A stretch of 38,663 bases of DNA from Thiomicrorhabdus sp. (GCA_015487015.1 WFQP01000092.1:1-38663), one strand, 5' to 3'; positions 1-9,995 are shown, numbered from the stretch's first letter. Notes: generated from the letters alone by a model not told the origin. A program made the numbers and translations.

Positions 1-827
1 ACCACAGCGAACACACGCCTTGGTACACGGGCGGTGCCCTTATGAACATACTGGAAAGCATTGACATTACGCCAAAAGAAATTGAGCAAGCGTTTCGTTT
101 TCCCGTGCAATACGTCAACCGCCCTCACCTCAATTTTAGAGGGTTTGCGGGAACCATTGCCTCAGGAAGCATTCAAGTGGGTGATCAAATCACCGTTCTG
201 CCTTCTCAAAAAACCACCAAAGTGGCCTCAATTGTCGAGCCATCGGTTAAAAAAGACAGCACCATCCCAAGTGCCTTTGCCACCATGGCCATTACCATCA
301 CCACTGAAGATGAAATCGACATTAGCCGTGGCGACTTACTGGTAAAAAGCAATGAACAAGCCCCCGCGCTTACCGACTCTGTACAAGCCACGCTTGTCTG
401 GATGCATGAAGCGCCAGCGCAACTGGGTAAAGAGTACCTGATTAAACACACCAGTCATAAAATCAAAGGACACATTGACACCATTGAACACATCATTGAT
501 GTCAATACCTTTGAGAAAAAAGCAGGCGAAACCCTGCAATTAAATGACATTGCCGTGTGTAATCTCACCTTAAACCGAGCCATTCCGGTCGATGCTTACG
601 ACATCAACAAAATCACCGGTAGCTTTATCATTATTGACCGCTACACCCATGCCACCGTAGGCGCGGGCATGATTACGCAAGCAAATCAGGCAACTCAGTC
701 AAACCAAAACGACACGACATCGGTTAAACGAGACTACTCTGACGCTGAAAAAGCACTCAATGCCCTTGTGTTAGAACACTATCCAGAGTGGGGAGCCAAG
801 TCGATTGATGAGATACTCGGAGATTAA
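1..827 (+). CDS. cysN: Sulfate adenylyltransferase subunit 1 (CysN), 3' part only
   Basis: The reading frame is open from the window edge (first full codon at base 3), so the ATG at 42 is internal. The residues before it, HTPWYTGGALM, match the CysN segment that follows the GTPase domain. CysN is the GTP-hydrolysing partner of CysD; together they make adenosine phosphosulfate (APS) from sulfate and ATP in the cytoplasm. The visible 274 residues cover the two EF-Tu-like beta-barrel domains (for example FRGFAGTIASGSIQVGD) and the family C-terminal tail (ALNALVLEHYPEWGAKSI). The GTP-binding motifs lie upstream, outside the window. The stop is 3 bases before the next ATG, so the two genes are probably co-transcribed and functionally linked. 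Recognition rests on family memory, but the fit is strong over the whole length. Confidence 0.9.
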   Translation, partial: HSEHTPWYTGGALMNILESIDITPKEIEQAFRFPVQYVNRPHLNFRGFAGTIASGSIQVGDQITVLPSQKTTKVASIVEPSVKKDSTIPSAFATMAITITTEDEIDISRGDLLVKSNEQAPALTDSVQATLVWMHEAPAQLGKEYLIKHTSHKIKGHIDTIEHIIDVNTFEKKAGETLQLNDIAVCNLTLNRAIPVDAYDINKITGSFIIIDRYTHATVGAGMITQANQATQSNQNDTTSVKRDYSDAEKALNALVLEHYPEWGAKSIDEILGD

Positions 828-830
828 TCC

Positions 831-1550
831 ATGTACGTAGAAACAAACAAACGCTCTCTTATCAAGGGCGTGAGTTGGCGCTTGCTCGCTACCACAACGA
901 CCATTATCATTGTCTATCTGTTTTTTGGACGATTAGACTTGGCCATTATGGCGGGCGCATTAGAGACCGTAGCTAAAATATTTCTATACTATGTGCATGA
1001 ACGTGGTTGGAATAAAATTGATTACGGTAAAAAACGCATTGAGCCATTTAACCTATGGATTATTGGCCTACCACTCAGTGGTAAAAAAGTATTGGCAGAT
1101 AAAGTGTACGAGAAACTTCTCAGCCTTAAAATTCCGTTAGAACGAATCGAAAGCCGAGAAGTGCGTAAACTACTGCCCGAAATAGGCTATGAACGAGATG
1201 ACCGCATACTGCACATAAAGCGCGTCGGATTTTTAATCAAAAAACTACAACGTCACTCCGTTTCAACCATTTGCTCTTTTGTGTCACCTTACCAAGAAGC
1301 ACGAGATACCGTAAATGAAATGACGGAAAATTATGTAGAAGTCTATATTGATGGCGATCCTGAGCAATACAAAACTATTCAAGAAGCAGGCTTTATTGAA
1401 AGTGTTGACCACACACAATTGGAGGATTTAAACCGTATCAGCGAAGACTACGATAAACCTTGCAACCCTAGAATTGTCATCAAACCCGATGAGAATTTAG
1501 ATGATGCCGTTGACCGCATTGTGAGCTATATTAAAAAGAATTTAGTGTAA
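831..1550 (+). CDS. DUF2061 membrane module fused to a degenerate APS-kinase-like domain
   Basis: The 239-residue protein has two parts. Residues about 1-60 match DUF2061: SLIKGVSWRLLATTTT, a hydrophobic stretch, a second hydrophobic segment and the closing KIFLYYVHERGW. Residues about 75-239 resemble adenylyl-sulfate kinase (CysC): GLPLSGKKVLA at the P-loop position, VRKLLPEIGYERDDR, FVSPYQEAR and VEVYIDGDP. An active CysC phosphorylates APS to PAPS. Here the Walker A Ser/Thr is Lys (GKK instead of GKS/T), the usual DGDN-R segment reads IESREVR, and the GLYKKAR-like segment is not recognisable, so catalysis is doubtful. It sits 3 bases after cysN, with a GGAG ribosome site 8 bases before the ATG. 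I infer a membrane-anchored, possibly regulatory or APS-binding partner of sulfate activation; a diverged active kinase is the alternative. Confidence 0.8.
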   Translation: MYVETNKRSLIKGVSWRLLATTTTIIIVYLFFGRLDLAIMAGALETVAKIFLYYVHERGWNKIDYGKKRIEPFNLWIIGLPLSGKKVLADKVYEKLLSLKIPLERIESREVRKLLPEIGYERDDRILHIKRVGFLIKKLQRHSVSTICSFVSPYQEARDTVNEMTENYVEVYIDGDPEQYKTIQEAGFIESVDHTQLEDLNRISEDYDKPCNPRIVIKPDENLDDAVDRIVSYIKKNLV

Positions 1551-1613
1551 AAACTTTACAAAAGAAATAGGGGAATAAAATTATCCCCCCTTCTTATTAA
1601 AATTTCTTAGATT

Positions 1614-1645
1614 AAAAAAACCAGCCTATTTCAGCTGGTTTTTTT
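1614..1645. terminator. Bidirectional intrinsic terminator between cysN operon and soxB
   Basis: A 12-bp perfect stem, AAAAAAACCAGC pairing with GCTGGTTTTTTT, encloses an 8-base loop. It has an A-run on one side and a T-run on the other, so it can stop transcription from both convergent units. A smaller GGGGA/TCCCC hairpin lies just upstream at about 1570-1589. Confidence 0.85.
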
Positions 1646-1671
1646 CTAATACAATCCTTTCATATTTTCAA

Positions 1672-3585
1672 CTAAGCCATTGTTCCTGGATATGCTTCAA
1701 TTCCTGGGTTACCTTTCACCCCTTTGAGTTTAGGGTGATTCACTTTTTTCAGCTTCATATCTGATTTATGATTGCGAAGATAATCCGCAGCCACATCCCA
1801 CATTAAACGACCATCACCCACCGCAGAAACTTGTGCCCAACCTGCTACACTGTAAGTTTTACTGGCATCCAATGGTGTGCCATCGTCTAAACGCATTTCT
1901 GAAATACGATTTCCTAATGAAGCATTGGGCTCACAAGTGTAGTCCATTCCTCCAAGACGTACCATATCGCCACCCGACTGTAGATACGGATCTTTTTGGA
2001 ATAAGTTCTCACAGATACCTTCTAAGATATCTTTCATTTGTGCGCCTGTTACTTCAGACTTATAGGTCTCACCATACGTCATCGATGTTTCATCCATCAC
2101 ACGTTCCATGGTAATCGTTTCACCGGCTAAAACAGAAGTACCCCAACGTACACCCGCCGACATTGCGATTTGCGTATCATGCTCTTCACGCAATGAATTT
2201 ACAATAATTTGATCCCATGTTCCCATAAAGTTACCACGACGATACAAGGTATCCTCTGCTACTGCTAACTCTTCGCCCATAATTTCACCGTAGGTTTTAC
2301 CTAAGCGGTCTTTATTGTAAGCACGAGATGGGTCTCTGGACTCAATAATATTGGTGTCATATTTCTTGGTATAAAGGTGTTTAATAAAAGTGTCCATCTC
2401 TGCATCGGCTGCCAATACATTTGAGAAGACAGGCAATAAGTTATAGTGAACGTCTCTTAATTTTCCGTTTTGAATGTCTAAATCCATTACGCCGACAAAT
2501 TTACCATTTGATCCCGCATTGGTAACATGACAAACGCCACCTTCAGGTGTTTTAACTGGAACCGTTTTTGCAACACCATCGTGAGTATGCCCACCAAAAA
2601 TAGCATCAATCCCATTCACACGAGAAGCCATCTTCAAATCAACATCCATTCCGTTATGCGAAATCATAACAATGGCTGCCACTTTCTCTTCTGCACGAAT
2701 TTTATCAACGGTTTCTTGCAGCGCGTCTTCACGTAAACCAAATGACCAATCAGGAAAGTTAGACTGTGGGTTTGCGTTGGCAGTACGAGGAAAGGCTTGT
2801 CCTACAACGGCAATTCGCTCGCCATTGATCACTTTAATGGTATAAGGTTTAAACGCTCGGGCTTCGTCTTCATCATACAAGCCCATACCTTGATGTTCAT
2901 CCACCATATCAAGGTAATCGTCACCAAATAAAGCATCTTCTTTAATACGAATATTTTGTGCTAAAAACTCGCCTTTAAATGCATTTAAATTCTTTAAAAC
3001 TTCCGCTTCGTGGTAGGTAAATTCCCAATGACCAGTCATCACATCCACCCCTAAAATATTCGAGGCTTCAACCATATCCATGCCGCGAGTAAACAAAGCG
3101 GTACCTGAACCATGCCACAAATCGCCCCCATCCATAGTTAAGGTATTCTCACGACCACCTGCTTGCTCACGTAACTTATCCAGCAACGTTTTAATGTGTG
3201 CAAAGCCCCCTACTTTACCGTACTGCTCAGAAGCATCTTGGAAATTAAGGTAAGAAAAAGCGTGTGCCAAAGGGGTGTTTTCTTTGACACCAATCTCTTT
3301 CAAAAGCTTAGTACCCACAACATGCGGAAGCTTGCCATAAGCAGGGCCAACGCCTAAGTTTACATTAGGTTCACGAAAATAGATCGGATTCAATTGTGCA
3401 TGCGTATCAGTAATGTGTAATAAACGAACTTTCCCTTTAGGGGGAAGGTTATAAATATCAGCCGTTGCTTTAGAGGTTGCGACATTGTTTGCCCCCCCCG
3501 ACATGGCACTTGCTGTGCCAGGTAATATTCCTGCGGCGGCAGCCATTGACATTACATGTAAAAATTCGCGACGGTTTAAAGACAT
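1672..3585 (-). CDS. soxB: SoxB, thiosulfohydrolase of the Sox sulfur-oxidation pathway
   Basis: SoxB is a di-manganese periplasmic hydrolase that releases sulfate from the sulfone-loaded SoxYZ carrier during thiosulfate oxidation. The 637-residue protein begins with a twin-arginine signal (NRREFL followed by an Ala-rich stretch), so it is exported folded through Tat. A calcineurin-type metallophosphoesterase core follows: HITDTHAQL (about 57-65), DGGDLWHGSG (about 151), the SoxB-type GHWEFTY (about 185), ISHNGMD (about 305) and GGHTHDG (about 332). A 5'-nucleotidase-like C-terminal domain covers about residues 420-600. Length is normal for the family. A GGAG site precedes the ATG. No soxXYZACD genes are present on either side, so soxB stands alone, as I recall for Thiomicrospira relatives. 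A G8 run (coding strand) covers codons 29-32, right after the signal peptide, where slippage would abolish the protein. Confidence 0.96.
   Translation of the reverse strand: MSLNRREFLHVMSMAAAAGILPGTASAMSGGANNVATSKATADIYNLPPKGKVRLLHITDTHAQLNPIYFREPNVNLGVGPAYGKLPHVVGTKLLKEIGVKENTPLAHAFSYLNFQDASEQYGKVGGFAHIKTLLDKLREQAGGRENTLTMDGGDLWHGSGTALFTRGMDMVEASNILGVDVMTGHWEFTYHEAEVLKNLNAFKGEFLAQNIRIKEDALFGDDYLDMVDEHQGMGLYDEDEARAFKPYTIKVINGERIAVVGQAFPRTANANPQSNFPDWSFGLREDALQETVDKIRAEEKVAAIVMISHNGMDVDLKMASRVNGIDAIFGGHTHDGVAKTVPVKTPEGGVCHVTNAGSNGKFVGVMDLDIQNGKLRDVHYNLLPVFSNVLAADAEMDTFIKHLYTKKYDTNIIESRDPSRAYNKDRLGKTYGEIMGEELAVAEDTLYRRGNFMGTWDQIIVNSLREEHDTQIAMSAGVRWGTSVLAGETITMERVMDETSMTYGETYKSEVTGAQMKDILEGICENLFQKDPYLQSGGDMVRLGGMDYTCEPNASLGNRISEMRLDDGTPLDASKTYSVAGWAQVSAVGDGRLMWDVAADYLRNHKSDMKLKKVNHPKLKGVKGNPGIEAYPGTMA
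3492..3499. repeat. C8/G8 homopolymer in soxB
   Basis: Eight C on the plus strand read as GGG GGG with flanking G in soxB codons 29-32 (Ser-Gly-Gly-Ala), just past the Tat signal. A length change would frameshift the gene near its start. Confidence 0.95.
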
Positions 3586-3646
3586 AAGGACTCTCCATGG
3601 TGATTTAGGAACCTCTTACTAAAGAGGGATTTAAAGAATATAGACC

Positions 3647-3675
3647 AATGTAAAAGCTATCTTAAATAAAGTCAA
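3647..3675 (-). promoter_or_regulatory. Possible sigma-70 promoter of soxB
   Basis: On the minus strand TTGACT and TACATT are separated by 17 bases, about 60-90 bases upstream of the soxB ATG and downstream of the purL terminator. The -10 matches at only 4 of 6 positions, so this is tentative. Confidence 0.35.
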
Positions 3676-3742
3676 ATTAATGAATATTATCGCATATTAG
3701 TATTTACTTATAACCTGTACTATTTTCTTTTGAAAAAGGAAA

Positions 3743-3781
3743 AAAAAAGGCGTTATCTCTTTTGAAAATAACGCCTTTTTT
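3743..3781 (-). terminator. Intrinsic terminator downstream of purL
   Basis: A 14-bp stem built on AAAAAGGCGTTAT / ATAACGCCTTTTT encloses an 11-base loop about 20 bases after the purL stop. It ends in a T-run on the minus strand. It separates purL from soxB transcription. Confidence 0.85.
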
Positions 3782-3802
3782 AGTTTGAAGCTCAAGCCAA
3801 GG

Positions 3803-6800
3803 TTAACCCACCCATTTTCGAGCATTTTTAAACAGTCGTATCCAAGGCGCTTCTTCTCCCCACTCATCAGGATGCCATGAATTTTGTACCGTTCTAAAGA
3901 CTCGTTCTGGATGAGGCATCATAATCGTAACACGACCATCCGTTGTGGTCAGTCCTGTCATCCCCCCTTCTGTTCCATTCGGGTTAAATGGATAACGCTC
4001 GGTAGGTTTCCCTGCCGCATCCACATAACGCAAGCCAACCAAGCCTTTCACATCACAGGCGGATCCAGAACCAAAGTCCATACGACCTTCACCATGTGCA
4101 ACAGCCACAGGAATACGAGTCCCCTCCATGCCTTTCAACATAATGGAAGGTGACTCCTGAATTTCAACTTGAGAGAAACGTGCTTCAAACTGTTCAGATT
4201 CATTGCGAACAAATGCAGGCCAGTTCTCTGCGCCTGGAATAATTTCTTTTAAGTTTGATAACATTTGGCAACCGTTACACACCCCTAACGTAAAGGTATC
4301 TTGACGATTAAAGAAGGTTTCAAACTCACTACGTGCACGCACATTGAATAAAATAGAGTTTGCCCAACCACGACCCGCACCCAGTACATCACCGTAAGAG
4401 AAGCCTCCACAAGCCACTAAACCTCTAAACTCTGATAACTGTACGTTTCCTGATAAAATATCCGTCATATGCACATCCACAGAATCAAATCCTGCTCGAT
4501 CAAATGCAGCCGCCATCTCTTGCTGACCATTCACCCCTTGCTCTCGCAAAATTGCTACTTTTGGCTTAGGTTTGCCTTCAAATTCAGCAATAATATCGTG
4601 CTGCATATTGAATGTAACAATCGGTGCTATATGCGTGTGCTCATCTTGTTCAATCGCATCAAACTCTTGTTTGGCACATAAGTGATTGTCCCGTAAGGCT
4701 TGCATCCGGTAAGAGGTTTCTGACCACCACCCTTGTAAGACTTTACGCGGCATCGACAATAACGTATTTTTGCGTGAGGTAATCTCAATCTGATCAGTAT
4801 CTGAGACAGAGCCAATCCAGTGCGTCCAATAAGTTAGTTGGAAGTCTGAAAAAATCGTTTTAACCTTCTCTTTATCAGCCGTTTTGACCTGTATAACCAC
4901 CCCAATCTCTTCCGAACACATAGCCGCTACTGGTTCCGATCCTAAGGCTGACACATCGACTTTCAAGCCACAGTGCCCAGCAAAGGCCATCTCCAGCAAG
5001 GTCACCAATAAACCACCATCCGAACGATCGTGGTACGCGAGCATCAAATCATTTTTTAACAGGCGCTGTATAGATCTAAACAGATTTTTAAGATTTTTAG
5101 CATGATCTAAATCAGGCGCTTCATCCCCAATTTGATTATAAACCTGAGCTAAGCAACTGCCCCCCATACGGTTTTGTCCACGACCTAAGTCAACCACCAA
5201 TAACTCCGTTTCACCGACATCTGTACGCAGTTGTGGTGTGACCGTTTTACGAACATCTTCTACTGGAGCAAAGGCCGTAATGTTCACCGACATAGGTGAA
5301 ATAACGGCTTTAGAGTCGCCCTCTTCTTCCCACACTGTTTTCATAGACATGGAATCTTTACCCACCGGTACAGCAATTCCTAACTGGGGACAAAGCTTTA
5401 AGCCCACCGCTTCCACCGCGGCATAAAGTGCTGAGTCCTCTCCTGGATGCCCCGCTGCAGACATCCAATTGGCAGACAACTTAATATCACTGATGCACTC
5501 TATTTTGGCACAGGAAATATTCAAAATGGCTTCTGAAATAGCCAGACGCGCAGAAGCTTCAGGGTTAATTAAGGCCACAGGAGGACGTTCACCAGAGGCC
5601 ATCGCTTCTCCTGTATAGCCCGTGTAATCAGAACAAGTAATTCCAGCATTGGCAACAGGAACTTGCCATGGCCCGACCATTTGATCTCGGGTAACCATAC
5701 CGGTAATCGAACGATCACCAATAGTAATTAAAAAGTTTTTACTGGCAATTGTCGGTAACTTCAATAAACGCTCGGTCACTTCTTTAAAGTCCAGTGTCGC
5801 CGTTTCAAACCCTGCTTGAGGCAGAGAACGCGATTCCGCTGTACGGTGCATTTTAGGTGGTTTGCCTAATAAAATACTTAAAGGCATTTCAACGGGATTA
5901 TTTTCAAATACCGTATCATTGACCACCAACTCTTGCGCCTCCGTTGCCTCACCGACAATGGCGTATAAACAACGTTCACGCTTACAAATAGCTTCAAACT
6001 GTTCAATTTGATCGGCAAAAACAGCAATCACATAACGCTCTTGTGATTCGTTGCACCAAATTTCCATCGGAGACATGCCTGGTTCATCATTAGGTATGGC
6101 ACGTAGATCAAAAATAGCGCCACGTCCACTGTCATTCACCAATTCAGGAAACGCATTGGATAAACCACCCGCACCCACATCATGGATAGATGCAATGGGA
6201 GAGTCTTTACCCAAATACGTACAGCGATCAATCACTTCTTGCGCTCGACGCTCCATTTCGGGGTTTTCACGCTGTACCGAAGCAAAATCCAATGTTTCAG
6301 AACCAGCACCACTGTCAACCGAAGAGGCCGCACTGCCTCCCAATCCAATCAGCATCGCAGGACCACCTAAAACAACTAACTTAGCTCCAACAGGAATGTC
6401 ACCTTTTAAAACATGCTCATCTCGAATATTCCCTAAACCACCCGCTAACATGATCGGTTTATGGTACCCACGTATCTCAACACCCTCATGAGTGACTAGC
6501 GCATTTTCATAGGTACGGAAGTAACCATTAATCGCAGGACGACCAAATTCATTGTTAAACCCTGCAGCACCTAAAGGCCCTTCAATCATAATTTCAAACG
6601 GCGATACAATGCGAGAAGGCTTACCATAGTCACGCTCCCAAGGCTGCTTAAAGCCGGGAATATTCAGGTTAGAGACCGTAAAGCCTGTTAAGCCCGACTT
6701 AGGTTTAGAACCACAACCCGTAGCACCTTCATCTCGAATTTCTCCCCCCGCACCGGTCGCCGCACCGGGCCAAGGCGAAATAGCCGTTGGATGATTGTGG

Positions 6801-7672
6801 GTTTCTACTTTAATTTGAAAATGCACAGGTTCTTGATGAGTTTGATAGATATTAGATTCAGGATTAGGGAAGAAACGCGTTGCTTCAGCACCCTCTAATA
6901 CCGCTGCGTTATCGCTGTAAGCAGATAAAACGCCTTCTGGGTTTTCCTTAAAGGTATTACGAATCATGCCAAAAAGAGAGTGGGGCTTATCTTGACCATC
7001 AATGGTCCAATCAGCATTAAATATTTTATGGCGACAATGCTCAGAGTTGGCTTGCGCAAACATCATTAGCTCGGCATCAACTGGGTTACGGTTTAACCCC
7101 TTAAATGCATCGACTAAATAGTCAATCTCATCCGTACTAAGGGCTAACCCCATTTCAATATTCGCTTGCACCAAAGCTTCTCGCCCACCTACTAATACAT
7201 CAACAACCTGATACGGTTTAGGCGTCTGGTGCGAGAACAAACCTTCCAGTGCGTTTACATCATACGACACTTGCTCCATCATTCGATCATGCAACAATGC
7301 TTCAACAGAAGATTTATCTGCACTTGAAACACCCTCAAAAAAGTAAACCACCCCACGTTCAATACGCTGCACATGCTCAATACCACATGTTTTGGTAATG
7401 TCCGTCGCTTTTGACGACCAAGGAGAGATCGTGCCTAAACGTGGCGTTACAATGCACGAATCGGTGGTTATTTCTGAACTAATCTCTTGTTCAGAACCGT
7501 TTAACAAAGTATTTAAACGCGAACGCTCTGTGACAGACAACTCACCCTCTACCTCAACAAAATAGAGCAGTTGTGAGCGTATGGCTGTTATATCACTGAC
7601 CGCTTTTAATTTTGTTAAAAGTTGATTTAATCGGTAAGATGAGTGGGCGGTGTTACCCCAAATGATTTGCAT
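3803..7672 (-). CDS. purL: Phosphoribosylformylglycinamidine synthase (PurL, large form)
   Basis: This cytoplasmic enzyme makes FGAM from FGAR, glutamine and ATP in purine synthesis. At 1289 residues it is the single-chain proteobacterial form. An N-terminal PurS-like region is followed by two AIR-synthase-type halves; the nucleotide site segment [20 protein letters not shown] is near residue 290 and [10 protein letters not shown] near 500. A class I glutaminase domain forms the last ~260 residues: [15 protein letters not shown], the nucleophile Cys in GVCNGCQML, and HPERVFR carrying the catalytic His and Glu. The start MQIIWGNTA aligns with the usual PurL N-terminus and has an AAGGA site upstream. 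It has its own terminator and lies downstream of bamC with a hairpin in its leader. No frameshift or missing active-site residue was seen. Confidence 0.98.
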   Translation of the reverse strand: MQIIWGNTAHSSYRLNQLLTKLKAVSDITAIRSQLLYFVEVEGELSVTERSRLNTLLNGSEQEISSEITTDSCIVTPRLGTISPWSSKATDITKTCGIEHVQRIERGVVYFFEGVSSADKSSVEALLHDRMMEQVSYDVNALEGLFSHQTPKPYQVVDVLVGGREALVQANIEMGLALSTDEIDYLVDAFKGLNRNPVDAELMMFAQANSEHCRHKIFNADWTIDGQDKPHSLFGMIRNTFKENPEGVLSAYSDNAAVLEGAEATRFFPNPESNIYQTHQEPVHFQIKVETHNHPTAISPWPGAATGAGGEIRDEGATGCGSKPKSGLTGFTVSNLNIPGFKQPWERDYGKPSRIVSPFEIMIEGPLGAAGFNNEFGRPAINGYFRTYENALVTHEGVEIRGYHKPIMLAGGLGNIRDEHVLKGDIPVGAKLVVLGGPAMLIGLGGSAASSVDSGAGSETLDFASVQRENPEMERRAQEVIDRCTYLGKDSPIASIHDVGAGGLSNAFPELVNDSGRGAIFDLRAIPNDEPGMSPMEIWCNESQERYVIAVFADQIEQFEAICKRERCLYAIVGEATEAQELVVNDTVFENNPVEMPLSILLGKPPKMHRTAESRSLPQAGFETATLDFKEVTERLLKLPTIASKNFLITIGDRSITGMVTRDQMVGPWQVPVANAGITCSDYTGYTGEAMASGERPPVALINPEASARLAISEAILNISCAKIECISDIKLSANWMSAAGHPGEDSALYAAVEAVGLKLCPQLGIAVPVGKDSMSMKTVWEEEGDSKAVISPMSVNITAFAPVEDVRKTVTPQLRTDVGETELLVVDLGRGQNRMGGSCLAQVYNQIGDEAPDLDHAKNLKNLFRSIQRLLKNDLMLAYHDRSDGGLLVTLLEMAFAGHCGLKVDVSALGSEPVAAMCSEEIGVVIQVKTADKEKVKTIFSDFQLTYWTHWIGSVSDTDQIEITSRKNTLLSMPRKVLQGWWSETSYRMQALRDNHLCAKQEFDAIEQDEHTHIAPIVTFNMQHDIIAEFEGKPKPKVAILREQGVNGQQEMAAAFDRAGFDSVDVHMTDILSGNVQLSEFRGLVACGGFSYGDVLGAGRGWANSILFNVRARSEFETFFNRQDTFTLGVCNGCQMLSNLKEIIPGAENWPAFVRNESEQFEARFSQVEIQESPSIMLKGMEGTRIPVAVAHGEGRMDFGSGSACDVKGLVGLRYVDAAGKPTERYPFNPNGTEGGMTGLTTTDGRVTIMMPHPERVFRTVQNSWHPDEWGEEAPWIRLFKNARKWVG

Positions 7673-7689
7673 TATTCTTGTCCTTTAAA

Positions 7690-7716
7690 AAACAAAACCC
7701 TCAAAAAAAGAGGGTT
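7690..7716 (-). terminator. Terminator-like hairpin between bamC and purL
   Basis: AACCCTC and GAGGGTT form a 7-bp stem around a T7 loop. On the minus strand it is followed by TTTTGTTTTTT, just before the purL ribosome site. It could end bamC transcripts or act in the purL leader. Confidence 0.5.
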
Positions 7717-7728
7717 GTAAAACGGTCT

Positions 7729-7820
7729 AAGGGGCTATCCGATAATAAAAATCGTAGCAAGAAAAAGAGGCTCAAAATTGCTTTTTCTCAGTAGATTTCT
7801 CATTCTCGGACAGCCTCCTT
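7729..7820. repeat. MITE-like 92-bp imperfect inverted repeat
   Basis: The stretch starts AAGG-GGCTATCCGA and ends with the near-complement TCGGACAGCCTCCTT. The inner parts (GCAAGAAAAAG against CTTTTTCTCAGT) also pair, so almost the whole segment can fold into one long stem with a short loop. It holds no ORF. Such a layout is typical of a miniature transposable element or insertion-sequence remnant. No second copy was found in the window and no clear target duplication is visible. It lies between bamC and purL. Confidence 0.55.
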
Positions 7821-7845
7821 GATAATTAATTTATTATGAAAACTT

Positions 7846-8970
7846 TCATTGTGCAAGCAAGCCAAGACTTTCAAAGATATAACGTCTTTGTGACCCTTTT
7901 AAAGGAGAATAACCTTCCATAGCTTGAACAGTTAAATTTGTTTTATCAAGTCCATCATCCGAACTGCTTAGCTTTAACTTAACCACACTAGGTAAGTCCT
8001 GTTGATCTGAACTTTTCCAAAAAGCCAAACGGCTTAAAAAAGATTTTTCTTGTTGTACCGAATCAGGCACTTCAACCACAAGTTCATGATGTGCGGCATT
8101 AGTTTTAACAACTTGCCAGTCGGCACGATAAATCATCGCCTGCAAATAACTCCAACTCTTATCTAAGTTGGCACGTAAAACAAGATGACTTAACTCTTCG
8201 CCCTCAACCAGCTCCACCATTTGCTCCGTTACCTTTAACTGAGCCAATGCCTTTTGACTACTTGCACCTAAAAAGACCATCGCTTGGTACAGCGCTTGCG
8301 CTTCCATTTCAGGACGATAAGGTTTAATTTTCCAAGCCTCGGTTGTACCGATCGCCTCATTCACTTCCGGTGAATACAACATATGATGACTTAAATACAC
8401 ACGAGTGACCGAAGATTGTTCATCTGTTTCAACTCGAGCAACAAATTTATCATAAATACCATCCGCTAACTCAGGTCGCCAACTGTTTAACATTTTTGTA
8501 ATGAAGCCAATATCATCCATTGGCACCAACTCTGTACGCTTAAGGTATTCTGTTTTTAAAACACCAATATCTTTACGCTCTTCCGCAATGGTAAAGCCAA
8601 AACGTTGTAAAAATTGTTTTACATTAAACCAAACTAACTCACTGTCTACCGAATCAATTTCTAACCATCGTTCAGATAAGTTTGACTTGATTGATAATCC
8701 ATCCGCTTTAAACGTTGGAATGTATGGCGCATCATCTTGTTCTGCGAGTTGATCCTGTGCTTGTTCCGAATTGGCGATCGATAGTTGATTTTTAGCCTTA
8801 CCTGGATTAAACAGATTTGGTGGCATTTCAAGCGTTTGAACCATCTCCGATTCACTGTCTCGATAATCATTCTGATACGTATTTTCAGAGCCCTGAAACA
8901 TCGAACAACCACTTAAGCCGACCATGCTTAAAGAGACCGAAATAAAAACGACTTGTTTAGATAGGTGCAT
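7846..8970 (-). CDS. bamC: Outer-membrane assembly lipoprotein BamC (NlpB/DapX)
   Basis: The 374-residue protein starts with a lipoprotein signal ending in the lipobox LSGC, with the lipidated Cys at position 22. The conserved unstructured segment with LEMPPNLF follows, then two helix-grip domains (about 90-215 and 235-374; for example SERWLEIDSV, VEVPDSVQQEKSFLSRL and YIFESLG near the end). BamC is an accessory member of the BAM complex that inserts beta-barrel proteins into the outer membrane. The dapA-bamC order is the classical gammaproteobacterial one and supports the call. The gap from dapA is 102 bases, so they may share a transcript. It is slightly longer than the E. coli protein. Sequence conservation in this family is low, so the call leans on the lipobox, the PPNLF motif and context. 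Confidence 0.87.
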   Translation of the reverse strand: MHLSKQVVFISVSLSMVGLSGCSMFQGSENTYQNDYRDSESEMVQTLEMPPNLFNPGKAKNQLSIANSEQAQDQLAEQDDAPYIPTFKADGLSIKSNLSERWLEIDSVDSELVWFNVKQFLQRFGFTIAEERKDIGVLKTEYLKRTELVPMDDIGFITKMLNSWRPELADGIYDKFVARVETDEQSSVTRVYLSHHMLYSPEVNEAIGTTEAWKIKPYRPEMEAQALYQAMVFLGASSQKALAQLKVTEQMVELVEGEELSHLVLRANLDKSWSYLQAMIYRADWQVVKTNAAHHELVVEVPDSVQQEKSFLSRLAFWKSSDQQDLPSVVKLKLSSSDDGLDKTNLTVQAMEGYSPLKGSQRRYIFESLGLLAQ

Positions 8971-8996
8971 AACCCTTTGGAACCCTTAAATAATCA

Positions 8997-9016
8997 AAAC
9001 GCATAATATTGCGTTT
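8997..9016 (-). terminator. Hairpin between dapA and bamC
   Basis: AAACGCA and TGCGTTT pair over a 6-base loop in the dapA-bamC gap. The minus-strand T-run after it is short (TTTTGATT), so it may only attenuate read-through. Confidence 0.3.
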
Positions 9017-9072
9017 GCTAATTTTTTATTAGAGAGGATTGCTTAACAACTTGTGCAGCCCCCTCTTATCGT

Positions 9073-9954
9073 TTATTTTATTTGAATGCCTGCATCTTTC
9101 AGTGCTTTTAATACAACAGGCTGACAAGCTTTTGAAAGCGGAGTCAATGGCAAGCGAATGCCCTCTGCCATTAAGCCCATTTTAACCAATGCCCATTTAA
9201 CAGGAATGGGATTTGATTCAATGAAAATATCACGATGAATCGCACGTAATGAGCGGTCTAATTCGTGTGCTTTTTCAGCATTACCAGCCAAAGCGGCTTC
9301 ATACACATCATGCACGCGCTGAGGTGCAACATTTGCCGTAACGGAAATACCGCCATGACCACCCGCCAAAATAAACTCCACAGCCGTTTCGTCATCCCCT
9401 GTATACAAGTCAAAGCTTTCATCCACACCTGCTTGAATGAGTGCCACACGTGCCACCTCTCCAGTGGCCTCTTTTACACCAACGATGTTTTTTATTTTGG
9501 ATAGACGGATCACTGTTTCAGGCAACATATCCACGGCTGTTCGCCCTGGAACATTATAAAGAATTTGAGGGATATTAACGCTCTCAGCAATTTTTTTATG
9601 ATGCAAAAACAAGCCTTCTTGAGTTGGCTTATTATAATATGGGGTTACTAAAAGGCATGCATCAACACCTGCATCTTTCGCACTCGCAGTTAATTGAATG
9701 GCCTCCGAGGTTGAGTTAGCCCCTGTTCCAGCAATAACAGGAATACGTCCGTTTACTTTATCCACAACAAAACGTACCACACCACAGTGCTCTTCAACAT
9801 CCAGTGTTGCGGACTCACCTGTGGTTCCCATCGTTACGATTGCATCAGTCTGACACTCAACATGAAATTCAATCAGTTTCTCAAGTGACCCAAAATCAAC
9901 GGAGCCATCCTCGAACATAGGGGTGACCAATGCCACCATACTGCCTCTAAACAC
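9073..9954 (-). CDS. dapA: 4-hydroxy-tetrahydrodipicolinate synthase (DapA)
   Basis: DapA condenses pyruvate with aspartate semialdehyde, the first committed step to lysine and diaminopimelate, in the cytoplasm. The TIM-barrel shows GTTGESATL (pyruvate site Thr-Thr), PYYNKPTQEGL, the catalytic Tyr in LYNVPGRT, and the Schiff-base Lys in GVKEATG. The track begins at a TTG (9969), but that TTG is part of the ribosome site. GGAG lies 9 bases before a GTG at 9954, and starting there gives MFRGSMVALVTPM, which matches the family N-terminus (293 residues; E. coli has 292). The gene precedes bamC. A strong predicted promoter with a G7 spacer lies upstream. No active-site change was seen. Confidence 0.97.
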   Translation of the reverse strand: MFRGSMVALVTPMFEDGSVDFGSLEKLIEFHVECQTDAIVTMGTTGESATLDVEEHCGVVRFVVDKVNGRIPVIAGTGANSTSEAIQLTASAKDAGVDACLLVTPYYNKPTQEGLFLHHKKIAESVNIPQILYNVPGRTAVDMLPETVIRLSKIKNIVGVKEATGEVARVALIQAGVDESFDLYTGDDETAVEFILAGGHGGISVTANVAPQRVHDVYEAALAGNAEKAHELDRSLRAIHRDIFIESNPIPVKWALVKMGLMAEGIRLPLTPLSKACQPVVLKALKDAGIQIK

Positions 9955-9995
9955 GGCGATTTTCTCCAAACAATTAACGCAACGATAAAAGGTGT

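Noticed and set aside
6051-6491. 146-codon ORF opposite purL
   Set aside because: Shadow of the purL frame; no ribosome site, and purL is intact and well conserved here.
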